Below are positions 45,409 to 56,790 of a DNA stretch of 64,000 nt, piece after piece. The stretch spans positions 620,001 to 684,000 of the forward strand of contig CM072892.1 in the NCBI GenBank assembly GCA_037013685.1. Direction: 5' to 3'. Below the pieces are notes generated by a model. The model saw only the letters and a list, made by a program, of their open reading frames with translations. It had not been told where the DNA came from and searched no databases. Origin of the DNA: Acridotheres tristis. Taxonomy: Eukaryota; Chordata; Aves; Passeriformes; Sturnidae. How positions within the stretch are numbered: the first letter of the stretch is position 1; every line of letters starts with the position of its first letter. Both the position numbers and the translations under genes were made by a program.

Positions 45409-46425
45409 CCATCAGGTGCCCAGGGGACAAGGACAGGTCACCTGTGTGCCCAAGGACAGCCCAGCAGCACCCCAGGGGTGGCTGCAAAGCCAAATCCTCC
45501 TTGGCAGGGCTGGGAGGCTTTAGCCAAGATTTTGGGGTAGGGACCTATGGAAGAGGCACCCAGAGCTGGGGCCACCTCCATCCCTGGGGACTTCCAGACT
45601 CAGCCTACCAAAGCCAGGCTGGTGCTCTGGTGAAGGTGGCATTTGTGTGGGGTGACCCCCAGCAGTCCCTTCCAGTCCGTCTTTCCGTCATTCCTGTCCC
45701 TGCTGCTGCTTCCAGACATGGAATTTTCCGAGTGATCCTGTCCTACAGGAGTTTTATTTCACCACCTTGAGCTTTATCTGCCTTTAGGGAGAGAGCTGCG
45801 GCTTTGCCGGCTCTCGGTAACTCCCAGCATCTGCAAATGCCCCACTTCATTAACCGCCCCCGTTAATTACCAAGCCAGGCGGCAGCAGCGCCGGGGCGGA
45901 GGTGTCGGGACAGCCCCGGTAAAGGTGTCAGAGGTGCCTGCCCGTCCCAGGGAACAATTCCATGGGGGAAAACCACCCCACACAGCAGCAGCGGCTCTGC
46001 CTCGGCTCCCGGGGGAGGCTGAGAAAATCCCCGCTGCTGATGGCTCTGCCGGGCTCATCCCCCGCATTTCAGGAGCTTTGGGGATGTTTTCCTTGCTCCT
46101 CCCGTCGCTCTCCTTGTGCTGTGTGCCACTGACTGGGAAAGGAGTTAAAAATAAAGCTGTGTTATTAAGCAGGAGGAAAACACTCATTTAAGTGCTATTT
46201 ATACGCCTGTGGAGACTGTTCCTGGAAATGCTTCAGCAGCTCCAGCTCCAGCCGGGCACCCAGGGAGGGAGGAACTCGCAGCTCCTAAATGTTATTTACA
46301 CATGGCCACAGCCCTGGTGCCGTCTGGGATCCTCTTTTCTGCTTGGAGGGGAAGAAACTGAGAAAACACGATCCAGGATCCCACATGGGCTCCTTGTCAT
46401 ACCCAGGGCAATTGTGGAGGCCAAG
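45409..46425. other. Unique sequence with a CpG-richer patch
   Basis: 45855-46110 has a cluster of CpGs (GCAGCGCCGGGGCGGAGG, CTCGGCTCCCGG, CCTCCCGTCGCTCTCC) within otherwise ordinary DNA and could be a small CpG island or promoter. The 106-codon minus frame there has no recognisable domain. Confidence 0.4.
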
Positions 46426-46760
46426 CTCGCCAGAATTCCAGAATCCCTGAGGCTGGAAAAGCCCCCCCAGCCCATGGAGTGCCAGCTGTGCCCAATGCCC
46501 ACCCTGTGCCCATCCCAGAGCTCTGAGTGCCACCCCCAGGAAGTGCTGGGACACCTCCAGGGATGGGCACTCCAAACCTCCCTGGGCACTTCCAATCCCT
46601 GCCCACCCTTTCCATGGGGAAATTCCTGCTGCTCTCCACCCTGAGCCTGCCCTGGCCCAGCCTGAGGCCGTTCCCTCTCCTCCTGTCCCTGTTCCCTGTT
46701 CCCAGATCCCAAATCCCCCCGGCTGTCCCCTCCTGGCAGGGAGTTGTGCAGAGCCAGAAT
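46426..46760 (-). mobile_element. CR1 LINE fragment, reverse orientation
   Basis: GAATCCCTGAGGCTGGAAAA, CTCCAGGGATGGGCACTCC, CCTCCCTGGGCACTTCCAAT, TGAGCCTGCCCTGGCCCAGC, TGAGGCCGTTCCCTCTCCTC and CCTGTCCCTGTTCCC follow reversed CR1 order of the 'lightly wounded' older type. Confidence 0.82.
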
Positions 46761-46761
46761 C

Positions 46762-47040
46762 ATTGAATTAATTAGGTTGGGAATGATCTCCAAGATGATC
46801 AAGTCTCATCACAAACCCAGCACCATGCTCAGCACTAAGCCATGCCCTCGAGTGTCACATCCACGTGGTTTTTGAACACTTCCAGAGATTACAACCCTGC
46901 CCTTCTTGGATGTCTTTGACACTGCCCTGGACAGTCTGTGCCAGGGCTTGACAACTCTTTCAGTGAAGAAAATGTTCCTCCTATCTAATGTAAAACTCAA
47001 AGGTCATTAACCTTACCATGAGGAAGATTTCCATCTTGCC
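46762..47040 (-). mobile_element. Older CR1 fragment, reverse orientation
   Basis: TTAGGTTGGGAATGATCTCC, AAGATGATCAAGTCTCATC, GTGTCACATCCACGTGG, CCAGGGCTTGACAACTCTTT and CAGTGAAGAAAATGTTCCTC match the CR1 order; many substitutions, so older than the copies around it. It directly abuts another reversed CR1. Confidence 0.78.
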
Positions 47041-47107
47041 ACAGGAGAGCTGAGAAGACCCCACAAGCTCAACCACATGCACTGACACTGCAGCAGGGCA
47101 ATTTGGA

Positions 47108-47265
47108 ATTTAGAATTCCAGATTGGTTTGGCTTGGGAGAGACCTTAAATCCCATCTCATCCCACCCCTGCCATGGCAGGGACACCTCCCACTGTCCCAA
47201 TGTCCAGCCTGGCCTTGGGCACTGCCAGGGATCCAGGGGCAGCCACAGCTGCTCTGGGCAATGAA
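47108..47265 (-). mobile_element. CR1 LINE 3' end, reverse orientation
   Basis: AGATTGGTTTGGCTTGGGAG, GACCTTAAATCCCATCTCAT and the reversed CATGGCAGGG to GGATCCCTGG blocks. CATCTCATCCCACCCC here shows the short CCCAT-like run from which pentamer arrays could grow. Confidence 0.9.
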
Positions 47266-47432
47266 GATTTAGGAGATTTCTGGGGGATCAGCACCATGCA
47301 GAGCAGCAAAGCCGGGCTCAGCTCAGCCACCCTTCCCAAAGCCCTGAGCACCTCCCAGTGTCCCTGCCTTTCCTGGGACAGTGCAGGGAGCAATGCCAGC
47401 AATGCCACCAGCACAGGGTAAGGGTGACCAGG
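47266..47432. other. Unique spacer
   Basis: Between CR1 and the G-rich array. No feature. Confidence 0.35.
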
Positions 47433-47732
47433 GCTGGGACAGGGCAGGGATGGAGCAGGGAAGGAGCAGGGATGGAGCAGGGACAGGGCAGGGATGGAGC
47501 AGGGATGGGGCAGGGATGGAGCAGGGATGGAGCAGGGCAGGGATGGAGCAGGGACAGGGCAGGGATGGAGCAGGGATGGGGCAGGGAAGGAGCAGGGATG
47601 GAGCAGGGAAGGAGCAGGGATGGAGCAGGGACAGGGCAGGGAAGGAACAGGGATGGAGCAGGGACAGGGCAGGGACAGGGCAGGGATGGAGCAGGGACAG
47701 GGCAGGGATGGAGCAAGGACAGGGCAGGGACC
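47433..47732. repeat. Minisatellite, 11-bp unit GGGATGGAGCA
   Basis: About 27 units: GGGATGGAGCA, GGGAAGGAGCA, GGGACAGGGCA and GGGATGGGGCA in mixed order. The plus strand is purine-rich with almost no T outside GGGAT. All frames open (131-241 codons), not coding. Confidence 0.95.
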
Positions 47733-48905
47733 AGGAGCCCTGGCAGGGGCTGGGCAGTGACCCCAGCTCCAGGTGAGCTGCGACAGGGACACCACCACGG
47801 CTGCCAATCAGCAGCCAGGAGCAGAGTGCCAAATAAATCACTGGCAATTAATCCTGGGAGCAGCTTCAGTTCCAAAGCGTGTTTGTATCCATCATGGTCT
47901 CGTTATCAGAGGGAAAAGCAAACTCACAAAAATATCTCCCAGTTAAGTGCTTGGAGCTCAATGAGGCTTCGGCTCCCACCTCGGTTCTGCTGCACTCTCA
48001 GAGTGCCAGGGAAACCTTTTGAAGTAGTCAATAATTATTTTAACAATTCGACTTATTTTCAAATGATTTACCCAGGAAAATAGCAATTTCTAACTTTCTT
48101 GGATTCATTGAACCAAAGTGTTGTAATCTGTCATATAATTAAACTACTCATTAAGACTTTTCCTGGCTGGAAGAATCAAATCTCAGAGGCACCTGACCTT
48201 TGGGCATTTCAGCCTTTCACACTCCACTTACCCAGTTGTCTTAAAATTGCCTATTAGTGACTGCCTGGCTTTAGGGGCTTTCCAAAGAGTATTTGGAGGG
48301 GAAGATGTAATACTAAATAAATCTGTTACTAATAGCTCCACTTCTTTTTAATTCCAAAGTCCTGACAGGGAATGCAGCCCCCGGTCCCTGTAGGTGTGCT
48401 TTGCTTTCTTAATTAATTCCTCACTGGGAAAGCCTGACAGAGGCACCACTTGCTCTTGGTTTTCAATAAATGGATGAGATCAAGAGAGCCTGGGGGAAGA
48501 TCAGGAGATCCTTCCAAACCAGTACCACCAAAACCTGCTGAGCAGACAGGAACGTGAGCCTCCAAAATATCGTAAATCGAGTTTGCAAATATCTGAGTCT
48601 GTGACCTTTGGTTGTGCTTAATCCACTGAAAGGGTCTATCCCACGTGGTTACACCAAAAATAGGGAAAACCTTCCCCAGCCTCTGCCAAACACTGCAAAG
48701 TCTTTAGAGACCAGAGCAGCGTGAACATTGATGGGACAGGATGAGCCAAACTGCAGGAATTCCAGCAAATCAAAGAAAAGTCAGATCAAGGACTGGACAC
48801 AGCAACGAGCACACCCCCAGCCAGGCAGAGGCTGCTTTTCCCTTGGCATTGATATCAGCTGTATTCGTTTATATTTAAAAATAGTTCAGATTTTCGTTTT
48901 TTTCT
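47733..48905. other. Unique DNA with a candidate conserved island
   Basis: 48005-48480 is AT-rich single-copy sequence (GTCAATAATTATTTTAAC, TGTCATATAATTAAACTACT, CTTAATTAATTCC). No exon, array or LTR recognised. Confidence 0.35.
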
Positions 48906-49135
48906 TCATCAGGGGACAGGACACAGGGAATGGCTCCCACTGCCAGAGGGCAGGGATGGGTGGGATGTTGGGAATTCCCAGATTTGCTGTGGCTGCCCCT
49001 GGATCCCTGGCAGTGCCCAAGGCCAGCTTGGACACTGGGACAGTGGGAGGTGTCCCTGCCATGGCAGGGGTGGGAATGGGGGGGATTTAAGATCTCTTCC
49101 CACCCAAACCATTCCGGGATTCTGGGATTTCCTCC
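48906..49135 (+). mobile_element. CR1 LINE 3' end
   Basis: GGGGACAGGACACAGGGAAT through GGGATGTTGGGAATTCCCAG, where the GGAATTGGGAATTCCTGG stretch is shortened, to TTCCCACCCAAACCATTCCG. Confidence 0.92.
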
Positions 49136-49184
49136 CAAATCTCCTCCTGTCTCTCTCCACACTCCCAGGATTTGCAGCGCTGGG

Positions 49185-49285
49185 TTGGACCCCGGTGTTG
49201 ATGTTGCCCTGCCATGGCAGGGGTGGCACTGGGGAAGATTTGAGGTCTCTTCCCACCCCAAACCATTCTGGGATTCTGGACCCTC
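49185..49285 (+). mobile_element. Second CR1 tail, same orientation
   Basis: GCTGGGTTGGACCCCGG, TGCCATGGCAGGGGTGGCAC, TGAGGTCTCTTCCCACCCC and AAACCATTCTGGGATTCTGG. It lies about 50 bases after the previous CR1 and may be a partial duplication or an independent copy. Confidence 0.8.
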
Positions 49286-50234
49286 CACTTCAGCAGGAGG
49301 GGCAGGAGCAGAGGAATCAGCAGATGCTGGAGGTGGAGCTCAGTTCCCATCCCAATTCCCAGTGCCCGTGAGCAGAGCTCAGGCTCTGCCCCATCCCACA
49401 GGACCTGGGATCCATGGCTGGGAATTAACTGAGTGCTTGGCTGATTGATTTTCAGTTTCCTGCTCCGTGGCAGTGACTGATCCAAACGTCCCCTCCATTA
49501 ACCTGCCTCAGCAGCTGCTGCCTGCCAGAGCCGGGGGCACAGAGCGATTCCCTGTGGAGCAGCCTGGGGAAAGGTCAGCACAGCTCGGGCTGCTCTCCCT
49601 GCCACAATTAACGGGAGCACAGGGAGCTCTGTGCTCCTGTGCCACCCCAGCCTCGCCATTCCTCGGGATCCCGCTGTCCTGAACCTGGCAGAGGAGATTG
49701 AGACATAATTAAATGATATTTCAATTGGCTCGGGCTCACAGCAACCACTGTTTGCTTGGGTGGCTGGAAGATCCATGTTCCTGCTGGCTGCTCCTGACAT
49801 CACCGTCTGTGGGAACTAATCAGGGGAAAACACTGGAATAAAGTGTCTGGGTTCCAACAAAAGGAGTTGAAAAACCTAAACAGAATTTGAGGGCATCACT
49901 GCTATCCACAGGACATTATTTATACCCACATCTCGCTTTAGTGCATCATCAGGTACCTTGAAGTAATCAAAAGGAAAAGATCATTAAGGAAAATAATCTG
50001 CAGAGCCATTAGTGTGAGTTTTGAAGGAGTAAAAGGATGTTCTGGCGTGGCAATGATGAACTACCCAAAGAAACAACGAGGAGAGATGAGTTTCTACTTG
50101 AAAGGCCACAGTCAGAAGTGCTGGATCAAATAACAAGGATTTCTTCTGAATTCTTGGAAATTTTTAGTCTGATATGCAGGGAGAAATAAAGGGGGAACTA
50201 ATCGAGCACAAGATGAGCATGGAACAAAAGGGGT
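49286..50234. other. Unique DNA with a candidate conserved island
   Basis: 49680-49770 and 49900-50170 are AT-rich single-copy sequence (ACATAATTAAATGATATTTC, GGACATTATTTATACC, AAAATAATCTGCAGAGCC). No supported exon. Confidence 0.35.
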
Positions 50235-50290
50235 GGAACAAAATGAGCTTTAAGGTCCTTTCCAAGCCAAACCATTCTGTATTTCCCACT
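50235..50290 (+). mobile_element. CR1 tail scrap
   Basis: AATGAGCTTTAAGGTCCTTT and CCAAGCCAAACCATTCTGTA only; about 50 bases. Confidence 0.65.
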
Positions 50291-51084
50291 GGTGAGGAGA
50301 AAAATGCAACAGAGGGAAGGCAGAGGTGGCTGGACTGCAGGGAAAGGTGGAATTCGGTAACAGGGAGGTGCAAGAGAAGCAGGGTGAGGTGAATTCCAGG
50401 ATCCAGCTGGGGCAGGAGCACTGAAATCCCTGGGGAATGATGCTGCTCTGGGGGCACAGCAGCCTCCCCACGCCCTGCAGCTCCTCCTGGCTGGGAATGG
50501 TTTCCATCAGCTGCCTGGACAGCTCTGCAGCAGCCTGGCCATGGATTTCCCAATCCAGAGGGATTCTCAGCCATTTGGGATACTGGGACATGATTTAGGA
50601 TTAGAACCTAAGAAGGTCAACTAAAAAATCTGAACTGCACAAAATTTCAGGGTCTAATTACCAAACCTGAACGAGGAACACAGGAGAAAAATTACAAGCC
50701 AAGTTTTGGGGTTTTTTTCTTCGTTTTTAGTAATTCCAGCTCTATTTTGCCAAGGGCTGGTGCTTAGTGAAACATCAGAGGGGAGCACAGAAATATGAAT
50801 ATTAACAGCACCAGGAGGTGCACAGGACCCTTTCAGAGACAAAGATGAAAGAAAGAAATGCAGTTATTTGCCTTTATCTTTAATGGTACTGAGAGCCAGA
50901 CCCTACATTTTTAACAGGCACATTTGGTTGAGCTACAGAAATCAAAACACTTCAAAGAAATAAAGAGAATCTGCTCGGTGCAGGGCCCTGCCCTGACACT
51001 GCTCCTTCCACACCTGTCCCAGCTCTGTCCCAGTCCCGGCAGGGAGGGATGGGCACAGCAAATCCTGTGCACAAAAACAGAATC
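50291..51084. other. Unique sequence, no gene recognised
   Basis: Mixed composition. Minus-strand frames of 113-136 codons at 50164-50591 carry no recognisable domain. Confidence 0.35.
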
Positions 51085-51195
51085 TGGGGGTGTTCAGGTT
51101 GGAAATCCTTTGAGAACATCGAGTCCAACAACCCCCCAGCAGTGCCCTGGCCACCACTGCCACATGTCCCCAGGTGCCACATGTCCCCAAGTGCC
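51085..51195 (-). mobile_element. CR1 fragment, reverse orientation
   Basis: GTGTTCAGGTTGGAAATCC, GAGAACATCGAGTCCAACAA and GCAGTGCCCTGGCCACCAC match the reversed CR1 terminus; TGCCACATGTCCCCAGG is then duplicated in tandem. Confidence 0.72.
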
Positions 51196-51605
51196 AGGGC
51201 CACAGGGCTTTGAAATCCCCCAGCACTGAATCCCTCCAGTTCCCAGCCCACTCCAGTGCAAGGTGCAGGGTGCAGAGTCACTGCAGGATGACACACCTGG
51301 AATTTTCTATCAGCATCAGAATGAATCCCCTGAATTCCAGCGCTGACATCCCTCTTCCTCCAGGCTTATCTGCCCATCTGGAAGGTGCTTTAATCCCTTT
51401 ATTTTCACGATTCAGCAGCTAATGAAGGCTCCTTGAACACAGCCAGGAACGTGCATTGCCAATGTCACCTCTCCCTGCAGACTCCAATTCCCCTTCCCTG
51501 TCTCTGCCTGTGCATTTGGGAGCAAAGAGGAAAATCCTGCTGGGATTCCATTGCTGGGGACATCCTGAGGCTATGGGGACACTGTGGGGAAGGGGTTTGG
51601 ACAGG
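51196..51605. other. Unique sequence, no gene recognised
   Basis: Non-repetitive; no supported feature. Confidence 0.35.
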
Positions 51606-51856
51606 GCAATCACAGGACAGGACTAGGGATGGATTGAAGCTGTAGAAGGGTGGATTTAAATTGGGGATTGGGAAGGAATTTCTGGCTGGGCTGGAATTGC
51701 CAGATTTGCTGTGGCTGCCCCTGGATCCCTGGCAGTGCCCAAGGCCAGGTTGGACATTGGGACAGTGGGAGGTGTCCCTGCCATGGCAGGGGTGGCTCTG
51801 GGGGGGATTTGAGGTCCCTTTAACCCAAACCATTCCATTATTCCATGATTATTCTG
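51606..51856 (+). mobile_element. CR1 LINE 3' end, longer forward copy
   Basis: Upstream part GATTGAAGCTGTAGAAGGGT, GGATTTAAATTGGGGATTGG and GAAGGAATTTCTGGCTGGGC leads into the usual GTGGCTGCCCC to TTTAACCCAAACCATTCCAT blocks. Confidence 0.92.
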
Positions 51857-52719
51857 GTTGCCAAAACAGCCAAGTGCAGTTGCTCACTCTGATCATACAA
51901 TAGAGTCTGCAATGAAAAGATGGGGTGTAATAAATGCCACCTCAGCCAGAATGTTCTCACAGAACACTGCCAGGGGCTGCGAGACTTTGCCTGTGCTGTC
52001 CCCACCTCGCTCCCCAGTCCTTCCTTCCCCTCAGGAGCTGATTTCACTTTGCTGCATCACACTTAGAGATGTTCCATTTTGTCAGGCCACTCCAGACCTG
52101 CTGGGAGCCAGCCCTTCCTCTCCTGAAGGAGCAAAGGCATGGAGAGGTTTTCTCCTCAGAAGCTGCAGCTCCGAGGCTGAGCCATCCCCTGTGATTCCTG
52201 TGTGCTCCAGCCCGGGATTGCCTGGCTGGAACAAAAGCAATTCTGCAATGCTCGGTTCGGGCCTCAGGAGAAAAGCTAAATGGACAGAACACACACATAG
52301 AGGGGTCCTGGAGGGAGGGCAGGTGAAATTATTGTCCAGAACAGAGAGGAAGCCAGAGGAATTGGGTCTGTGCTGTCACAGTGGGGCAGGAGGGAGCTGG
52401 ATCCACCCCACTGGGGCTGCAGCCTGGGCACAGGGACAGGGATGCCCTGCCAGGGGCTTCTGCCACCTCTGTGTCCAGACCCCGTGAGCAGATGGGATGT
52501 AAGAGCTCCAGGGCAGCCCTTGGGATGGGGAAGGTTTGTGCGAGCTGGAACCAGCCCGGGTGTCAAACTGAATTTGATATCAAATCAAATGCAGATCTGC
52601 AATTGATTGAGGGGGGTCTGAACCGGGCCAGGGCAGCAGAAGGGACAGCCAGGGTGGGAGCTGAGCCATCCCACCCTCACAGCCCTGCTCTGTGTCCCTG
52701 GTTTTGCCATCTGAGTGCC
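51857..52719. other. Unique sequence, no gene recognised
   Basis: A 209-codon plus frame (51858-52487) shows no conserved motif and overlaps open frames on the other strand. Not called as coding. Confidence 0.35.
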
Positions 52720-53060
52720 CAAGCACTTTCTGTTTAATTTGTTAATTCAGCCCTGGCTGAACACAGCTCCTGTTGCTTCCATCAAAACATCTCCACCACG
52801 AAACCTCTGCTTTGTTTTCTGACAGCTTTTCACCAAACCAAGGCCCAGCTGTATTAGCTTTCATCTCATAAACTGCTGCCCTTTCCGTTGTTTATTTCCT
52901 CATAAAAATAAATAGGCTCTCATCAGCTCATTTTGGTATTTACCCTCTAATAAAGGAAAATCAGGAGGCGTCACATCTTCCCCTGCCCCTGTTGTGATGC
53001 AGGAGCCAGCGCTGACAATCCATCTCCTATCAAAAACCCACTTTAAAGAGATTTTCCTGC
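52720..53060. other. Candidate conserved non-coding island
   Basis: AT-rich single-copy DNA (TTTAATTTGTTAATTCAGCC, GTATTAGCTTTCATCTCAT, CTCATCAGCTCATTTTGG). No exon or repeat. Confidence 0.33.
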
Positions 53061-53460
53061 CAGTCTGTGCTACGTGACAGAGTCTGTGTGCCAAGCCCAG
53101 CCCGTGTGGGGTGGTGAGAAATGCCCGATTTGCTGCGTGTTGGTTGAAATGTGCCCCTGTGAGATAAGGGGGCTGTTCCACGGGGGGCCAGCAGCAGCTC
53201 CCACCCCTGTGCTGTGCCTGTGCCACCACAAATGTCCCTTGTCACAGCACAGCCCTGAGCACACGCTCTGCATGCAGCACCGTGAGCGTGCTGAGCACCC
53301 CGGGCAGGAGCAGGGGGGGCAAGGCAGGCAGCCTGGAATTCCATGGGAGCTGTTTGTGCTCCACAGAGCAGGGACTGACCACCCCCAGAGCCACCACACA
53401 CACCAGGGGCTGTTCTGAGAGCTGGGGGCAGCCAGGACACAACCAGCTGCTCTTTGGATC
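53061..53460. other. Unique sequence, no gene recognised
   Basis: GC-rich. Several overlapping frames of 66-136 codons on both strands; none recognisable. Confidence 0.35.
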
Positions 53461-53975
53461 TGCAGGGAAAGTCAGGAGCTGTGGGTTTGTGATACAGGGA
53501 AAGCCAGGAGCTGTGGGTTTGTGATGCAGGGAAAGCCAGGAGCTGTGGGTTTGTGATGCAGGGAAAGCCAGGAGCTGTGGGTTTGTGATGCAGGAGAAGC
53601 CAGGAGTTGTGGGTTTGATTCTATAGGAAAAACCAGGAGCTGTGGGTTCAGTGATGCAGGAAAAGGCAGGAGCTGTGGGTTCAGTGATGCAGGAAAAGGC
53701 AGGAGCTGTGGGTTTGTGATGCAGGAAAAGGCAGGAGCTGTGGGTTCAGTGATGCAGGAAAAGCCAGGAGCTGTGGGTTTGTGATACAGGAAAAGCCAGG
53801 AGCTGTGGGTTTGATTCTATAGGAAAAGCCAGGAGCTGTGGGTTTGATCTGCAGGAAAAGGCAGGAGCTGTGGGTTTGTGATACAGGAAAAGGCAGGAGC
53901 TGTGGGTTCAGTGATACAGGAAAAGGCAGGAGCTGTGGGTTTGTGATACAGGAAAAGGCAGGAGCTGTGGGTTTG
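53461..53975. repeat. Minisatellite, about 32-bp unit
   Basis: About 16 copies, each with GCCAGGAGCTGTGGGTTTGT or GGCAGGAGCTGTGGGTTCAG, then GATGCAGGAAAA or GATACAGGAAAA. Two copies have the variant TTGATTCTATAGGAAAA, and identical blocks of units recur, showing multi-unit duplication. Confidence 0.96.
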
Positions 53976-54146
53976 GTGCTGCCTGGGGGCTCCAGTGGCC
54001 CCTGGGAGGTTTGGGGTGGCCCAGCTGTGCCAGCACTGGGGGCTGTGGCTGGGAAGTGCCACTGGGACAGGCAGTGGGGACAGTGGGAGCACGGGGATCC
54101 CAAAGGCAGTGTCAGGAAAATGAGTCCACAAACACCAGAGGTTTGT
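53976..54146. other. Unique spacer
   Basis: GC-rich; no feature. Confidence 0.35.
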
Positions 54147-54550
54147 GTCCAAAAAGGAGACAGAGGAGTCCTTTCACTTTATTGAATAAAGGCAGAGGCC
54201 ATGGGGTCTCTCATTCCCCTGGGCTCTCTCAGATTTTTGGAGGACTCAGCCTCCCTTTTTATCCCAATTTCCCATCCACATTTCCCCCTCTCTTTCCCCA
54301 TGGGCTGAGGTACCTGAGAGGCACAGACTTCCCAAACCCTGATCCCTGAGATTCCCCTCTGATGTACAACCCTCCCTTTGCATTTTTAATTCTTATGGAA
54401 TTCATGGTTTTTCCCCATTGCTTCTTTCATCTTTCAATATCCAATTCCATTGATCAGCAAACCTGCAGTTTGTTTGTAAAGGGAAATCTCTTTTTCCACC
54501 CCACAGCCCTTCTGCACCCTCACCCTGTCCCCACGGTGCCTCCCCAGGGA
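54147..54550 (-). mobile_element. Probable LTR, reverse orientation
   Basis: Starts on the plus strand TGTCCAAAAAGGAGACAGAG. In reverse it has GGATAAAAAGGGAGG (TATA-like, about 54250-54265) and then TTATTCAATAAAGTGAAAGG (polyadenylation signal, about 54176-54190), the expected LTR order. The outer end is uncertain. Confidence 0.6.
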
Positions 54551-54842
54551 TGATGTGGCTGCAGCAGTTTCTGTTCCAGGTCATTTCCCTTTAGGAGCTC
54601 TCAGAGCACGAGTTTCACCTCCCAGAGGAGGAAGGAAATTGGGAAGTCGAAGGTCTGAGCACATAAAAAGAGTCACACTAATAAAGATGCTTTCAGAGGG
54701 GACAGGTCCCCCTGAAGGACTCACAGGCTGTGGGAACAAACTCAGGATTTCCAGGATCCCTGAGGAGGATGGCAGGAACGTTCTCCTTCTCTTCTGCTCC
54801 CTCTTTTCTCTCTTGCAACTAGGATGAGGGAAAATTCTCTGC
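54551..54842. other. Unique sequence
   Basis: No feature recognised; may include the outer part of the LTR. Confidence 0.3.
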
Positions 54843-55000
54843 ACACAGAATCCCAGACTGGTTTGGGTGGGAAGAAACCTTAAATCCCCCCCAGAGCCAC
54901 CCCTGCCATGGCAGGGACACCTCCCACTGTCCCAATGTCCAAGCTGGCCTTGGGCACTGCCAGGGATCCAGGGGCAGCCACAGCTGCTCTGTGTGACTCG
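54843..55000 (-). mobile_element. CR1 LINE 3' end, reverse orientation
   Basis: CACAGAATCCCAGACTGGTT, AAACCTTAAATCCCCCCC and the reversed blocks to CAGGGGCAGCCACAGCTGC. Confidence 0.92.
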
Positions 55001-55624
55001 GTGCCACTCCCCTTTCCTCCATCCAATCACCCCTTTTGCTAAGTTTTGGAGGCCATAAATCTATTTCAGATATTTTTTATCATCCCTTCCCCCAGAAATC
55101 CAAGGCCTAGGGGCTGGGCCAGCAGGACCCAGGTGGGCTCAGCCTGGCACAGCTGTGACACCGAGGGACACTTGGGAATGAAAAACCCCCGGGGCTTTAG
55201 CCCATCATCCTACAGGAAAGAAATTCACATTCCCACCCCAAAGGCGTTCCAGCTGTGCTGCTGCTGCTCCTTTGGGACATACACTCACATTCCATACAAA
55301 TATTTCACAGACCCACAGGTTGGGTTTTCTCCCAGCAAACGCTGTCCTAGCAGCCCCCATGCTCAGGGCAGGGAATAAATTAGCACCTCCCACCCCTCAA
55401 TTAATTGGGATCATGGCAATTTGGCGTCTGCAATTTCTGCTGCCAGTGGGAATTCTCCTGTGTTGTTAAAAGCTGCCTAATTCCAGGCGCAGAACTGCTG
55501 ATAAGGGCTGGCCAGGCCTGGAATGAGCAGCTCTCCTCACTCTGGGGCTCTGCTTCCTTCCACAGCCCCCAGCTCCACCCAGCCAAATACACACGGAAAA
55601 AAATCTGCCCCAAAATCCTGGAGT
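55001..55624. other. Unique sequence, no gene recognised
   Basis: Mixed composition; a short AT-rich patch at 55375-55440. No supported exon. Confidence 0.35.
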
Positions 55625-55725
55625 CCTGCAACTGGTTAAGGTGGGAAAGACCTTCAGGATGATCATGGCAGGGGCTGGAGCTGGGTGAGCTTTAAGGTCC
55701 TTCCAACCCAAACCTTGATGGGGTT
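55625..55725 (+). mobile_element. CR1 tail fragment
   Basis: GATGATCATGGCAGGGGCTG, GTGAGCTTTAAGGTCCTTCC and AACCCAAACCTTGATGG; before it AAGGTGGGAAAGACCTTCAG could belong to a reversed scrap. Confidence 0.65.
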
Positions 55726-56440
55726 TTTGATAATATTCATAGAAAATGCAGACAAAAACCCGACAAAAGCCCCCTCGGTGTTTTCCAGGTGCCATTCCCG
55801 AGCCACTGCATTCCCTGGAACACTGAGAAGACCCGGGAACTCCAGGGCAGTTATTCCCTCGTTTTCCCTCAGGCATTTTCACACGAAGGTGGGAGCGTGG
55901 CTGGTGCTGAGAGAAAAGACCTCTGCATTCTGCACCATCTAATTTTTCCTTTCAAATGCCTCAAAAAGGTCACGCTAATGATGTTTATCATGGAGTAATA
56001 AAAGTTAACACTTCTCCTCTCAGCAGCCCGAGCTGAAGCAGAGAGGTGCCAGTGTTTGTTTTCCAGTTCACCGGGACGCACCGAGGCACCACACGGGCCC
56101 TTTCCAAACGGTGACATTTGCGAATATTCCTCCCCTAATGATTGTTTTCTGAAACCTGCCACAGGAAATGGCATTTCGTGCTTTTTTTTGGATGCTGGTT
56201 TTGTGCCTCTAACAAAGCCCAGCCCCTCCCTCAGCGTGCCCTGCAGCCATGCGGCTCTGGAAGGGTTAATGGGAACACAGCCCCACGGAAAAGGCAAAGC
56301 TATTAGCCAAGTAATTAAAGTTCTTTCTTAATCCAGATAAGACTGGAAGCAGGAATAATTAAAGTGAACCTCACAAACCCCTCGGATTCCGGCGCCTGGA
56401 GTGGCAATGCCAGCTGTGGGGGGCTGGGAATGGGAGCTCC
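55726..56440. other. Unique DNA with a candidate conserved island
   Basis: 55940-56345 is AT-richer single-copy DNA (TCACGCTAATGATGTTTATC, CCCCTAATGATTGTTTTC, GCTATTAGCCAAGTAATTAA). No exon recognised. Confidence 0.35.
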
Positions 56441-56449
56441 AGATGTGGG

Positions 56450-56578
56450 TGCCAGCTGTGGCAGCAGGGACTGGCACCCTGGGACAGTGGGAGGTGTCCC
56501 TGCCATGGCAGGGGTGGCACTGGGTGGGATTTGAGGTCCCTTCCCAACAGAACCTTTCTGGGATTCTATAATTGTAAT
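56450..56578 (+). mobile_element. CR1 LINE 3' end beside a pentamer array
   Basis: GGACAGTGGGAGGTGTCCCT, TGCCATGGCAGGGGTGGCAC, TGGGTGGGATTTGAGGTCCC and GGGATTCTATAATTG. The pentamer array starts eight bases after this tail. Confidence 0.88.
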
Positions 56579-56585
56579 GGTAAAA

Positions 56586-56790
56586 AATGAATGGGATGGG
56601 ATAATGGGATGGGATGGGATAATGGGATGGGATGGGATGGGATAATGGGATGGGATGGGGTGGGATGGGATGGGATAATGGGATGGGATAATGGGATGGG
56701 ATGGGATGGGATAAAGGGATGGGATGGGATAAAGGGATGGGATAATGGGATGGGATAATGGGATGGGATAATGGGATAATGGGATGGGAG
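56586..56790. repeat. (GGGAT)n pentamer array
   Basis: About 40 pentamers broken by ATAATGGGAT and AAAGGGAT steps. It is the reverse complement of the array type at 21291-21597, with the same TAAT interruption. Plus strand fits a G3 quadruplex pattern repeatedly. Confidence 0.96.

Noticed and set aside
45867..46187. 106-codon minus frame in a CpG-richer patch, possible first exon
   Set aside because: No recognisable protein, no convincing splice donor and no downstream exons seen; kept only as a CpG note.
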